A stretch of 64,000 nucleotides of DNA from DRTC01 sp964521025 (GTDB lineage: Bacteria; Cloacimonadota; Cloacimonadia; Cloacimonadales; TCS61). Below, piece by piece: positions 44,869 through 52,994 of this stretch (positions are counted from its first letter, which is position 1; every line of letters begins with the position of its first letter). The notes beneath the pieces are model-generated. The model saw nothing but the letters and a program-made list of their open reading frames with translations, was not told the origin of the DNA and searched no databases. The stretch is taken from positions 62,001-126,000 of the forward strand of contig CAZFPK010000003.1 in the NCBI GenBank assembly GCA_964521025.1. The letters are read 5' to 3'. A program made the translations under genes and the position numbers.

Positions 44869-45240
44869 TTATTTTTTCCTGCCGGTTACGGACCCCTTTT
44901 TGCGACCTCTCCTGGTACGGGCATTCGTGTGTGTGCGTTGTCCCCGGACAGGCATTCCTTTTTTATGTCTTACTCCGCGATAACATCCGATTTCCATCAA
45001 ACGTTTGATATCCATGGCTATTTGAGTCCTTAATTCACCTTCGACCGAGTAGTCGGTTTGAATTATGTCTCTCAATTTTTTTTCTTCTTCGATAGAAAGA
45101 GCCTTTACTTTTTTATTTTCGTCTATTCCTGCTTTCTCTAATATTTCTTGTGAAATTGACTTGCCTATACCGTAAATATAGGTTAGACCAATAACAACTC
45201 TTTTATCTTTTGGTAGTTCGATTCCAGCTATATGAGCCAA
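44869..45240 (-). CDS. rpsM: Ribosomal protein uS13
   Basis: Head protein of the small subunit, contacting P-site tRNA, 123 residues. MAHIAGIELPKDKRVVIGLTYIYGIGK opens it, and GCYRGVRHKKGMPVRGQRTHTNARTRRG carries the conserved basic tail. It lies 21 bases after rpmJ and starts the classical alpha-operon order rpsM-rpsK-rpsD-rpoA-rplQ. Confidence 0.97.
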   Translation of the reverse strand: MAHIAGIELPKDKRVVIGLTYIYGIGKSISQEILEKAGIDENKKVKALSIEEEKKLRDIIQTDYSVEGELRTQIAMDIKRLMEIGCYRGVRHKKGMPVRGQRTHTNARTRRGRKKGSVTGRKK

Positions 45241-45261
45241 CTTAGTTCCTCCTGTTAAAGA

Positions 45262-45378
45262 TTAACCCTGTCTTTGTTTATGTTTGGGATTAGTGGGACA
45301 GATCACCCTGATAACCCCTTTTCTTTTTACTATTTGACAATCTTTGCAGATCTTTTTTACAGATGCTCGCACTTTCAT
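45262..45378 (-). CDS. rpmJ: Ribosomal protein bL36 (zinc-type)
   Basis: A protein of 38 residues: MKVRASVKKICKDCQIVKRK followed by VIRVICPTNPKHKQRQG. C11, C14, C27 and H32 are the zinc ligands of the C+ form. ATG at 45378 follows AGGAGTAAAAA. It lies between infA and rpsM, the usual place. Confidence 0.97.
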   Translation of the reverse strand: MKVRASVKKICKDCQIVKRKGVIRVICPTNPKHKQRQG

Positions 45379-45458
45379 TTTTTACTCCTGATCTTATAAG
45401 CTTTGCGAAAATCCTGAAGAAGAAATTTCTGAAAGATAATTTTCGCAAATAAGTAAAT

Positions 45459-45677
45459 CTATTTATAACGATAGGTGATCCTTCCTCTATTCAGATCATA
45501 TGGCGACAATTCGACCTTGACCTTATCTCCGGGAAGAATACGAATATAATGCATTCTCATCTTGCCTGAACTATGAGCTAGAATCTCATGGCCGTTTTCC
45601 AATTCTACCTTAAAAGTCGTATTTGGCAATGCTTCTTTGACAATACCTTCGACTTCGATCACACCTTCTTTTGCCAT
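45459..45677 (-). CDS. infA: Translation initiation factor IF-1
   Basis: IF-1 blocks the A site during initiation. 72 residues: MAKEGVIEVEGIVKEALPNTTF, then VELENGHEILAHSSGKMRMHYIRILPGDKV and LNRGRITYRYK form the complete S1/OB fold. It begins 17 bases after map. The order map-infA-rpmJ is the usual one. Confidence 0.97.
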   Translation of the reverse strand: MAKEGVIEVEGIVKEALPNTTFKVELENGHEILAHSSGKMRMHYIRILPGDKVKVELSPYDLNRGRITYRYK

Positions 45678-45693
45678 CGATGACCTTCCCTTA

Positions 45694-46452
45694 TTAACAA
45701 ACGGTTAATATTTCAGGTTTTCCGTCCCTGATCAAGATCGTATGTTCAAAGTGGGCAGATAAAGAGCCGTCTGCCACAAAAAATTCCCAACCTTTTTCAT
45801 GAACGCGATTAGTTCCCATATTGACCATCGGTTCGATTGCCAGGGTCATTCCCTTTTTCAGTCTCGGACCTTTTCCTTTAGTCCCGAAATTCGGAACAAC
45901 CGGTGCTTCATGCATTTTTTTTCCAATTCCGTGTCCCGTTAAATTGTCTGCAACATAATATCCGTTCTTTTTTACGAAAGAACCGATCGCGGAAGATATG
46001 TCTCCAATACGACCGCCTTTCTTAGCCTGCTCGATACCGACATACAAAGCTTCATTTGCGATTTTCATCAAATGCTCGATCTTGCCGGAAACCTTGCCGA
46101 TTTTATAAGTTCTGGCCCCGTCTCCGCAATAACCGTTTTTGAAGGTTCCAATATCGATCCCGATGATATCTCCTTCTTTTAAGATCATTTTTTTAGAAGG
46201 AATTCCATGCACGATACAGGAATTTACGGAAGTGCAGATAGCAGCCGGAAAAGGAGATAGACCATGAAGGACATAACCTTTGAAGGCTGGTTTCGCTCCT
46301 TTTGAGAGAATATAGTTCTCAGCGAACCTGCAGATATCATAAGTGCTGATCCCGGGTTTGATATAATCTTCCAATTTTTGAAGCAATAAAGCAACGATGC
46401 GATTGCTTTCCCGCATCTTCATTATTTCTCTTTCATTCTTAATATGGATCAT
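45694..46452 (-). CDS. map: Type I methionine aminopeptidase
   Basis: Removes N-terminal methionine from nascent proteins using a binuclear metal site. 252 residues. The ligands are visible: GDIIGIDIGTFKNGYCGDGARTY (two Asp), LTGHGIGKKMHEAP (His), LAIEPM (Glu) and HFEHTILI (Glu). No N-terminal SH3-binding extension is present. A gap of 220 bases filled with repeat-like sequence separates it from secY; the adk gene often found here is absent. Confidence 0.96.
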   Translation of the reverse strand: MIHIKNEREIMKMRESNRIVALLLQKLEDYIKPGISTYDICRFAENYILSKGAKPAFKGYVLHGLSPFPAAICTSVNSCIVHGIPSKKMILKEGDIIGIDIGTFKNGYCGDGARTYKIGKVSGKIEHLMKIANEALYVGIEQAKKGGRIGDISSAIGSFVKKNGYYVADNLTGHGIGKKMHEAPVVPNFGTKGKGPRLKKGMTLAIEPMVNMGTNRVHEKGWEFFVADGSLSAHFEHTILIRDGKPEILTVC

Positions 46453-46672
46453 ATTGCTTCATTTTGCACACTATTTAGAGTCTATTCATAAAGTCGTTTT
46501 TTCCGACTTGTAAGCGAAGCAACGAGTTGAAAAAAACCATTATAGGCGGTTTCGAGTCGTCGTCGCAAGTTCCTTACAACTCGAATCCTTGTTTTACGGA
46601 TGAACTCTATATAAGATAAAATTCTAAATATCCTAAAAGATAGAATTTCAAAATCCTGAAAAACATAAAGAA
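46453..46672. repeat. Repeat-containing gap between secY and map
   Basis: It contains CGACTTGTAAGCGAAGCAAC, then GAGTTGAAAAA, then a GAGTCG...CAACTCGAA stretch (about 46498-46590), a rearranged relative of the ACTCG...GTCGAGTCTGAAAA elements at 14879, 26242 and 27003. There is no gene; the position is where adk usually lies. Confidence 0.55.
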
Positions 46673-47989
46673 CTATCTTCTTCTTCCTCTTAATTTGCCT
46701 TTTTTCATAAATCCTTCATAATGACGCATAACCAGGTGGGATTCGATTTGCTGCAGAGTATCGAGGGCAACACCCACTATTATGATCAAGCCTGTTCCGC
46801 CAAAATAGAAAGGCAGGTTGAACCATTTAGACATGAATTCCGGAAGAACAGCAACAAAAGCAAAAAAGATCGCTCCCGGAAGTGTTATGCGCAATAACAC
46901 ATTATTGATATATTCTGCGGTTCTTTTCCCCGGTTTCCTGCCCGGGATAAATCCGCCGTATTTTTTCATATTCTCAGCCATCTCGATCGGATTTAGCACC
47001 ATTGCTGTATAAAAATAGGCAAAGAAAACAATCAAGCCGACATAAATAACAGTATATACAAATGCTCCGGGTGAAAGCATTTGCACAACCCCGTTCATAA
47101 AATCGCTGTCCTTGAAAAAAGTAGCGATCGTGCGCGGGAACATCAGGATCGATGATGCAAAAATGATCGGTATCACACCGGCTGTGTTTACTTTCAGAGG
47201 AATATGGGTCGATTGCCCGCCGTAAATTTTCCTGCCGATGATCCTCTTTGCATACTGCACCGGGATCTTTCTTATCGCTTCCGTGATGAGAACGACCGAA
47301 GCAGTTACGAACACCATAATGACCAGCACAAAAACAGCATGGAAGATCGGCATTGCTCCAATCCTGACCATATTGAACATATTAATGAATCCCTGCGGAT
47401 AACGGGCAATGATCCCGGCAAAAATGATCAAAGAAATTCCGTTTCCAATACCGCGCTCGGTTATCTGCTCGCCTAACCACATAATGAACATCACACCGGT
47501 TACCATCGTGATCACACTTGTTAGAATAAATAACGGACCGGGATGGGGAACAGCTCTTCCGCTGGCAGTTTCCAGACCTTGCAGGAAAAAACTGATCCCG
47601 ATTGCCTGAAATGCAGCAACAACAACGGTTCCGTATCTCGTATATTGATTGATCTTTTTCTGACCTTCAGCTCCTTCCTTTTTTAATCTTTCAAAGAAAG
47701 GCAGGACACTGCCGAGAAGCTGGATAACGATCGAAGTTGTGATGTAAGGCATGATTCCCAAAGCAAAGACGGAAGCTCTTTGCAGGTTGCCCCCGACAAA
47801 AAGATCGAATAATCCGAACAGGTTTCCCGCACTTTTCCCGGGATCTAAAAATTCTTTCAGGATTTGAGCTTTGATCCCCGGCGTTGGAATGAAACTTCCG
47901 AAACGATAGATAATCAAGATCAAGCCTGTGAACAGGATCTTCTTCTTCAGATCCGGTATTTTAAAGATATTTGTGATGCTTTGTAACAC
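46673..47989 (-). CDS. secY: Preprotein translocase subunit SecY
   Basis: The protein-conducting channel of the inner membrane, 438 residues and about ten transmembrane helices. FKIPDLKKKILFTGLILIIYRFGSFIPTPGI opens it, ALGIMPYITTSIVIQLL forms TM2/pore region, and GFIPGRKPGKRTAEYINNVL carries the cytoplasmic C5 loop that binds SecA or the ribosome. It starts one base after the rplO stop. Confidence 0.97.
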   Translation of the reverse strand: MLQSITNIFKIPDLKKKILFTGLILIIYRFGSFIPTPGIKAQILKEFLDPGKSAGNLFGLFDLFVGGNLQRASVFALGIMPYITTSIVIQLLGSVLPFFERLKKEGAEGQKKINQYTRYGTVVVAAFQAIGISFFLQGLETASGRAVPHPGPLFILTSVITMVTGVMFIMWLGEQITERGIGNGISLIIFAGIIARYPQGFINMFNMVRIGAMPIFHAVFVLVIMVFVTASVVLITEAIRKIPVQYAKRIIGRKIYGGQSTHIPLKVNTAGVIPIIFASSILMFPRTIATFFKDSDFMNGVVQMLSPGAFVYTVIYVGLIVFFAYFYTAMVLNPIEMAENMKKYGGFIPGRKPGKRTAEYINNVLLRITLPGAIFFAFVAVLPEFMSKWFNLPFYFGGTGLIIIVGVALDTLQQIESHLVMRHYEGFMKKGKLRGRRR

Positions 47990-48442
47990 CTAAATTACCT
48001 CCGCTGTACCGCCGAATTTTTCAATAGTTTCCTTCGCAGTTTTGGAGAAAGCATTTGCTTTTATAATTAATTTTTTATCAAATTTTTCGATTCCTTTCGC
48101 TAAAATCTTGACCGGAGCTTTTTCTCCGACTTTCGGTTTCCTGATCAAACTCATTTCTTCAAATTTTGTGATATCGAATTCTGTTCCTTCTATAGCCTGC
48201 AGCTTTCCTAAATTCAGAACCCGATAATTAAGCCGGAAAATGTTTTTAAATCCCCGTTTCGGAATTCGCCTTTGCAATGGCATTTGACCGCCTTCGAACC
48301 AGGCGGGAATATTTCCGCCGGAACGGGATTTCTGACCTTTATGTCCTTTTCCTGCTGTTTTTCCAAATCCGGTTCCATGACCTTTACCCAATCTTTTTTT
48401 ATGTTTTTTTATTTTTGGTCTTTTAATATTATGAAGTTCCAT
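47990..48442 (-). CDS. rplO: Ribosomal protein uL15
   Basis: Large-subunit assembly protein, 150 residues. KRLGKGHGTGFGKTAGKGHKGQKSRSGG (in the N-terminal third) and FEGGQMPLQRRIPKRGFKNIF are the typical glycine-rich basic blocks; the C-terminus VKILAKGIEKFDKKLIIKANAFSKTAKETIEKFGG is complete. It lies 40 bases after the extended rpmD. Confidence 0.97.
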   Translation of the reverse strand: MELHNIKRPKIKKHKKRLGKGHGTGFGKTAGKGHKGQKSRSGGNIPAWFEGGQMPLQRRIPKRGFKNIFRLNYRVLNLGKLQAIEGTEFDITKFEEMSLIRKPKVGEKAPVKILAKGIEKFDKKLIIKANAFSKTAKETIEKFGGTAEVI

Positions 48443-48482
48443 TGAACTCTCCTCGATATAAAACTCTAAATCTATTCAACTG

Positions 48483-49001
48483 TCATTCTGTTTTTTTCTT
48501 TTCGGGAGTTACTGACTTTTCATCTTTTTTATCTTTTTTAACCGGTTTGGATTCTTTTTCTTTCACCGTTTTTTTCCCTGTTTCAGATTTCACCTTTTTT
48601 GGCTTTGGAGAAGGTTTCGTTTCTTTAGCAGTCTTTTTTTTACCTGTTCCGGGTTTTGATTTTTTTACTTTCCCGGTTTTTTTCTTAACCTCAGTTTTTC
48701 CAGGTTTTGCAGCAGGTTCTGTTTTTTTTACTGTCTTTTTTTTAATAGTTTCGGATTTTACTTTTTTCGTTTTGGACTTAACCGGTTTTGTTTTTGGAGT
48801 TTCCTTTTTTTCCTCGATTTTTGCTTCGATTTCTTCAACTTTAACGAGATGAGAAACTCTGTTTACCATTCCCCGGATAACCGGGTTATCATCATGGATC
48901 CTCGACCTGTCGATCTTACCGAGACCGAGAGCTACAATCGTTCTTTTCTGGTTTTTCTTCCTGCCGATCGTACTTCTGATCTGGGTTACTTTAAGCTTCA
49001 T
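48483..49001 (-). CDS. rpmD: Ribosomal protein uL30 with a 110-residue lysine-rich tail
   Basis: The first 60 residues are a normal L30: MKLKVTQIRSTIGRKKNQKR, then VALGLGKIDRSRIHDDNPVIRGMVNRVSHLVKVEE. Bacterial L30 usually ends here. This protein continues for about 110 further residues made almost only of Lys, Thr, Pro, Glu and Ser (KTKPVKSKTKKVKSETIKKK-like runs, several imperfect repeats of KKVKSETxKK and KPxKxKK), to a total of 172. The tail resembles histone-H1- or neurofilament-like low-complexity sequence. The frame and stop are clear and no separate gene is present. The start overlaps rpsE by 11 bases. Confidence 0.93.
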   Translation of the reverse strand: MKLKVTQIRSTIGRKKNQKRTIVALGLGKIDRSRIHDDNPVIRGMVNRVSHLVKVEEIEAKIEEKKETPKTKPVKSKTKKVKSETIKKKTVKKTEPAAKPGKTEVKKKTGKVKKSKPGTGKKKTAKETKPSPKPKKVKSETGKKTVKEKESKPVKKDKKDEKSVTPEKKKTE

Positions 49002-49527
49002 CAGGAACCTCCCGGCCTGTTAATTCTTCGATGCTTTTCCCTCTTAATTTTGCGACTTCGGAAATTGTCCTGAGTTTATGAAGACCATTGACAGTTGCCT
49101 TGACAACATTCGTCTGGGTATTTGAACCGAGTGATTTTGTCAGGATGTTCTCGACACCGGCTGCTTCCAGGATTGCCCGAGCAGGACCTCCGGCAATGAC
49201 ACCGGTTCCGGGGGAAGCAGGTTTCAACATGATCTTGCTAGCTCCGAACCTGCCGATTATCTCGTGCGGAATAGAACCGTTTACAATTGGAATGGTGAAC
49301 ATGCTTTTTCCTGCTTTTTCTTTTGCTTTTTTAATAGCATCCACAAGTTCATTTGCTTTACCGACCCCTACTCCGAGTTTTCCGTTTTTATCTCCAACCA
49401 CGACCGTAGCATTAAAACTGAAATTTCTCCCGCCTTTAACTACTTTTGCTACCCGGTTGGTTGTGATGATCTTTTCAACTGCAAATAGCGGTTCGTTTTG
49501 TCGAAAACTACTTTTTCTTGCTTCCAA
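48991..49527 (-). CDS. rpsE: Ribosomal protein uS5
   Basis: Small-subunit fidelity protein, 178 residues. The N-terminal double-stranded RNA-binding part has RVAKVVKGGRNFSFNATVVVGDKNGKLGVGVGKANEL, and the C-terminal domain has PASPGTGVIAGGPARAILEAAGVENILTKSLGS. The length is normal. It lies 11 bases after rplR and overlaps rpmD. Confidence 0.97.
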   Translation of the reverse strand: MEARKSSFRQNEPLFAVEKIITTNRVAKVVKGGRNFSFNATVVVGDKNGKLGVGVGKANELVDAIKKAKEKAGKSMFTIPIVNGSIPHEIIGRFGASKIMLKPASPGTGVIAGGPARAILEAAGVENILTKSLGSNTQTNVVKATVNGLHKLRTISEVAKLRGKSIEELTGREVPDEA

Positions 49528-49538
49528 GCCTTTCCTCC

Positions 49539-49913
49539 CTAAAACTTCAAACCTGCTTTGCGAGCGCCATCGGCAAGGGCTTTCACCCTTCCATGATAGA
49601 GATAACCACCGCGGTCAAAACTTACTTCTGAAATTCCTTTGGCTGTTGCTTTCTCTCCAAGTTTAAGACCGACTTCAAAACTCTGTTCGACTTTCTTTTT
49701 TGATCTATCTATCTTGATCTCTTTCGATTTTGACGACATCGTTATCAAAGTATTTCCAAGCTCATCGTTTATTATTTGAGCAGCGATATTATTCAGACTT
49801 CTGAAAACAGATAGTCTGGGTCTTTCGGAAGTTCCAAATATTTTTTTCCTGACCGTTTTCCGTCGTTTCCGGCGAGCCAGGTATTTTTTTTTGGTTACTG
49901 CATTATTATCCAT
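49539..49913 (-). CDS. rplR: Ribosomal protein uL18
   Basis: 5S rRNA-binding protein, 124 residues: KKKYLARRKRRKTVRKKIFGTSERPRLSVFRSLNNIAAQII and the ending VSFDRGGYLYHGRVKALADGARKAGLKF are diagnostic. I choose ATG 49913 (GGAG six bases before) over a TTG at 49925. It lies 14 bases after rplF. Confidence 0.96.
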   Translation of the reverse strand: MDNNAVTKKKYLARRKRRKTVRKKIFGTSERPRLSVFRSLNNIAAQIINDELGNTLITMSSKSKEIKIDRSKKKVEQSFEVGLKLGEKATAKGISEVSFDRGGYLYHGRVKALADGARKAGLKF

Positions 49914-49927
49914 TTCTTTCTCCAAAA

Positions 49928-50497
49928 TTAAGCCGAAGTCTTTCCGGGTTTGATCCTAACATACTCACCTTCATACCTGATACCCTTGCCTTTGAAATTT
50001 TCCGGTGGTCGGCAATGCCTGATCTCGGCTGCAAATTTCCCGACATCTTCTTTATGAATACTGTTTATCCTGATAATAGATTGGATTCCCAGTTTGCTCT
50101 TCTGAGACCTGGGAACGGCTTCCGCTGTGACCGTTAGACCTTCCGGTATTTCCAGCAGGATTTCGTGAGAATATCCAATATTAAGTTTTAACCAGATACC
50201 AACAACTTCTGCCGAATATCCTGTTCCAATAACCTGTAGAACTTTTTTATAACCTTCACTCACTCCGATTACCATATTGTTGATGAGAGAGCGCGTCAGA
50301 CCATGCAGAGATTTCTGTTCCCTGGTATCATTTTTTCTGTTGATCTTAAGTAGATTTTCTTCCTGAACAACAGAAATTCCGGGTTTCAGGATATAATCGA
50401 GTTCCCCGTTTTTTCCTGAAACCTTAATTTTTTGATCAACGACGGTTACTTTCACACCAGCAGGCAAATTTACAGGAGTTTTTCCAATTCTTGACAC
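49928..50497 (-). CDS. rplF: Ribosomal protein uL6
   Basis: Large-subunit protein near the factor-binding site, 189 residues in two homologous domains. MSRIGKTPVNLPAGVKV opens it and the C-terminal KEDVGKFAAEIRHCRPPENFKGKGIRYEGEYV block is the strongest signature. It starts nine bases after rpsH. Confidence 0.97.
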   Translation of the reverse strand: MSRIGKTPVNLPAGVKVTVVDQKIKVSGKNGELDYILKPGISVVQEENLLKINRKNDTREQKSLHGLTRSLINNMVIGVSEGYKKVLQVIGTGYSAEVVGIWLKLNIGYSHEILLEIPEGLTVTAEAVPRSQKSKLGIQSIIRINSIHKEDVGKFAAEIRHCRPPENFKGKGIRYEGEYVRIKPGKTSA

Positions 50498-50506
50498 GAG
50501 ATCCTC

Positions 50507-50920
50507 CTACCAGACCTTACAGATATATTCTCCGCCGATCTTCTGCTTGCGTGCATCCCGATCGACCATCAAACCTCGATTTGTCGATAAAATAGCACAA
50601 CCGGTATTATTATAGACCGATGGGATATTATGAGAATTAATATAGATGCGAAGACCGGGTTTGCTGACCCTTTCGATCCCCTGCAAAACCGATTCACCAT
50701 TATTGGTATAACGAAGATTAATAAATATTTTTTTTCTGTATATTTTCTTCTCAGGGTCTCTATTGACAATTTCATAACTATTGATAAAATTTTCAGCAGC
50801 GAGTAATTTGACGACAGATTCGTTCAAATTACTGAAATTTATAGTAACTGTTTTATGTTTTACCCTGAAGGCATTCCTGATTTTTGTGATTGCATCGGCA
50901 ATTGGATCTGAAACACTCAT
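50507..50920 (-). CDS. rpsH: Ribosomal protein uS8
   Basis: Central-domain assembly protein, 137 residues. MSVSDPIADAITKIRNAF is the standard start, preceded by GAGGAGAATAAA, so I prefer ATG 50920 over a TTG at 50938. The ending SVYNNTGCAILSTNRGLMVDRDARKQKIGGEYICKVW is typical, with GCAILST instead of the usual G(I/L)xI(L/V)ST. S8 commonly represses the spc operon. Confidence 0.96.
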   Translation of the reverse strand: MSVSDPIADAITKIRNAFRVKHKTVTINFSNLNESVVKLLAAENFINSYEIVNRDPEKKIYRKKIFINLRYTNNGESVLQGIERVSKPGLRIYINSHNIPSVYNNTGCAILSTNRGLMVDRDARKQKIGGEYICKVW

Positions 50921-50931
50921 TTTATTCTCCT

Positions 50932-51117
50932 CTACCAACTTGCTTTTTTGACTCCGGGTATTTGACCTTCGGAGGCAAGTTTCCTAAAACAAATCCGGCA
51001 TAATCCAAAATCGCGCATATAAGCTCTTGAACGGCCGCAAATCATACAACGAGAGTATTTTCTAACCTGGAATTTAGGTGTTCTCTTTTGTTTTACAACC
51101 CAAGATTTTTTTGCCAA
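50932..51117 (-). CDS. rpsN: Ribosomal protein uS14, short zinc-type, TTG start
   Basis: A protein of 61 residues: AKKSWVVKQKRTPKFQVRKY, then CMIC...CRIC zinc ligands (C-x2-C-x12-C-x2-C), ending GQIPGVKKASW. This is the short S14 Z type. The start codon is TTG at 51117, with AGGAGAG seven bases upstream; a longer frame to 51186 would run into the end of rplE and has no support. Confidence 0.95.
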   Translation of the reverse strand: MAKKSWVVKQKRTPKFQVRKYSRCMICGRSRAYMRDFGLCRICFRKLASEGQIPGVKKASW

Positions 51118-51130
51118 AATAACTCTCCTT

Positions 51131-51673
51131 TTAATTATTTTTGAAAGGCATCCCGAGCGAGCGAAGAAGTTCCCTTCCTTCATCATCGGTTTTTGCCGTT
51201 GTTACTATCGAAATATTCATACCTCTGACAGCATCGATTTTATCATATTCGATTTCAGGAAAAACAGTTTGTTCGGTGATTCCCAGAGAATAATTTCCCC
51301 TGCCGTCGAATGATTTGGGCGAAATACCCCTGAAATCGCGGATACGGGGAATAACGATCGAGATCAATCTATCCAGAAATTCATACATTACCTGTCCACG
51401 CAGAATAACCTTGCATCCGATCGGCATTCCTTCTCTCAATTTAAAATTGGAAATCGATTTCTTAGCTTTGGTGATGATCGGTTTCCGACCCGTTATCTGA
51501 ATCATATCTTTTACGGCATTGTCGAGAAGTGCTTTATTTTGAGTAGCAGCTCCGACTCCCATATTGACGGATATCTTTTCCAATTTCGGCACCATGTGAA
51601 TATTTTTATAACCAAAATGCTTTGTTAAAGCGGGAATAGTTTCTTTTTTAAATCTATCCTTTAAACGACTCAT
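51131..51673 (-). CDS. rplE: Ribosomal protein uL5
   Basis: 5S rRNA-associated protein, 180 residues. MSRLKDRFKKETIPALTKHFGYKNIHMVPKLEKI, ITGRKPIITKAKKSISNFKLREGMPIGCKV and the ending DAVRGMNISIVTTAKTDDEGRELLRSLGMPF are complete. ATG 51673 (AGGAG eight bases upstream) is preferred to a TTG two codons earlier. Confidence 0.96.
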   Translation of the reverse strand: MSRLKDRFKKETIPALTKHFGYKNIHMVPKLEKISVNMGVGAATQNKALLDNAVKDMIQITGRKPIITKAKKSISNFKLREGMPIGCKVILRGQVMYEFLDRLISIVIPRIRDFRGISPKSFDGRGNYSLGITEQTVFPEIEYDKIDAVRGMNISIVTTAKTDDEGRELLRSLGMPFKNN

Positions 51674-51685
51674 TCCCAAACTCCT

Positions 51686-52135
51686 TTATAATTCATCACC
51701 GGTTTTTTTGCATACCCGAATGCGGTTTTTCCCGACCTGTTTGAAGACAGCTCTGGTTACATCTCCCAATTTTTCATTAAATAATTTTACATTGGAAACA
51801 TGGATGGGAGCTTCTTTTTCAACGATTCCGCCCTGTTGATTCTGCTGGGACGGCCGGGTATGTTTTTTGATAAAATTCACTTTTTCAACGATCACATTAT
51901 TATCTTTTGGGAAAGCTTTCAGAACTTTACCTTTAACACCTTTGTATTTACCGGCGAGAACTACGACAGTATCACCTTTTTTTATCCTCAAACTGTTTCT
52001 GTGAGGAAGCTGCATTTTTTCGTGAAAACTCAGCTTCTTACCTCTTCCTTTGCTTTTATCTTTTCCGGATTTTTGATAACCGACATGTCCGGATGTTTTC
52101 CTTTTTGTGCGTGTATCTTTTTGCTTCTTCTCCAT
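51686..52135 (-). CDS. rplX: Ribosomal protein uL24 with N-terminal basic extension
   Basis: Assembly-initiating large-subunit protein. The KOW core (LRIKKGDTVVVLAGKYKGVKGKVLKAFPKDNNVIVEKVNFIKKHTRPSQQNQQGGIVEKEAPIHVSNV in blocks, about 49-115) is standard. It is preceded by about 45 extra residues rich in Lys, Arg and Ser (MEKKQKDTRTKRKTSGHVGY...), giving 149 in place of about 105. The start is supported by AGGAG nine bases upstream; the internal ATG before QLPHRN has no ribosome site. Confidence 0.94.
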   Translation of the reverse strand: MEKKQKDTRTKRKTSGHVGYQKSGKDKSKGRGKKLSFHEKMQLPHRNSLRIKKGDTVVVLAGKYKGVKGKVLKAFPKDNNVIVEKVNFIKKHTRPSQQNQQGGIVEKEAPIHVSNVKLFNEKLGDVTRAVFKQVGKNRIRVCKKTGDEL

Positions 52136-52147
52136 TTTCTCAAACTC

Positions 52148-52516
52148 CTAAAGAACTTCCGGCGCCAAGGAGACAATCTTCATAAAATGATGTTCTCTTA
52201 ATTCTCTGGCAACTGGTCCGAAAATACGAGTTGCTTTTGGTTCCCCTTTTTCATCTATCATAACCACGGCATTATCCTCGAAGCGAATATAAGAACCGTC
52301 TTTTCTTCTAACTTCCTTATGAGTGCGGATAATGACAGCTCTTTCGACAGAACCTTTTTTGATATTACTATTGGGAACGGCAGACTTTATAGCGACAACG
52401 ATGATGTCACCGAGACTGGCATATTTTCGTTTAGTACCGCCCAAAACTTTGATGCATTGTGCTTTTTTGGCACCTGAATTATCTGCCACATTCAACATTG
52501 TTTGTACCTGGATCAT
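52148..52516 (-). CDS. rplN: Ribosomal protein uL14
   Basis: Subunit-interface protein of 122 residues, the standard length. MIQVQTMLNVADNSGAKKAQCIKVLGG opens it and GSYIRFEDNAVVMIDEKGEPKATRIFGPVARELREHHFMKIVSLAPEVL closes it. It lies 10 bases after rpsQ. Confidence 0.97.
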   Translation of the reverse strand: MIQVQTMLNVADNSGAKKAQCIKVLGGTKRKYASLGDIIVVAIKSAVPNSNIKKGSVERAVIIRTHKEVRRKDGSYIRFEDNAVVMIDEKGEPKATRIFGPVARELREHHFMKIVSLAPEVL

Positions 52517-52526
52517 TTCAGGCTCC

Positions 52527-52781
52527 TTATTTTCTTCTTTCGATTACCTGGTCGAGAGTCCATCTCTTATCTTTGCTGAGAGGTCTGCTTTCCCGGATGC
52601 GGACAACATCGCCTGTTCGGCATTCGTTCTTTTCATCATGCGCTTTAAATTTTTTATGTCTTCTCACGATCTTTTTGTAGAGCGGGTGTTTGAACTGCCG
52701 CTGCACTCTGACCACGATCGTTTTCTCCATTTTATCGCTGACCACGATTCCTGTTTTTGTAACTTTTCTTCCGATAGCCAT
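52527..52781 (-). CDS. rpsQ: Ribosomal protein uS17
   Basis: OB-fold protein of the small-subunit body, 84 residues: MAIGRKVTKTGIVVSDKMEKTIVVRVQRQFKHPLYKK and GDVVRIRESRPLSKDKRWTLDQVIER are the family blocks. It lies nine bases after rpmC. Confidence 0.97.
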   Translation of the reverse strand: MAIGRKVTKTGIVVSDKMEKTIVVRVQRQFKHPLYKKIVRRHKKFKAHDEKNECRTGDVVRIRESRPLSKDKRWTLDQVIERRK

Positions 52782-52790
52782 TCATACCTC

Positions 52791-52994
52791 TTATGCTGAA
52801 GATCCGCTCTTCTGTCTTTCTGTTAACAAGGTCTTGATCCTGGCAATATCCCGCCGAACATTTTTGATCCGTAGAGGATTTTCCAGCCTGTTCATCGCTT
52901 TTTGAAACCTTAAATTAAACAATTCTTCTTTGGAATCTTCATACTTTTGCTGAACTTCATCGTTCGTTAATTCCCGGAGTTCCATCATTTTCAT
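52791..52994 (-). CDS. rpmC: Ribosomal protein uL29
   Basis: Two-helix protein at the tunnel exit that contacts SRP and trigger factor, 67 residues: MMELRELTNDEVQQKYEDSKEELFNLRFQKAMNRLENPLRIKNVRRDIARIKTLL. The ATG overlaps the rplP stop as ATGA; a nominal extension to 53015 lies inside rplP and is not supported. Confidence 0.95.
   Translation of the reverse strand: MKMMELRELTNDEVQQKYEDSKEELFNLRFQKAMNRLENPLRIKNVRRDIARIKTLLTERQKSGSSA

Noticed and set aside
48442..48852. Plus-strand frame of 136 codons rich in Phe and Ser
   Set aside because: It is the complement of the lysine-rich L30 tail; the minus-strand gene explains it.
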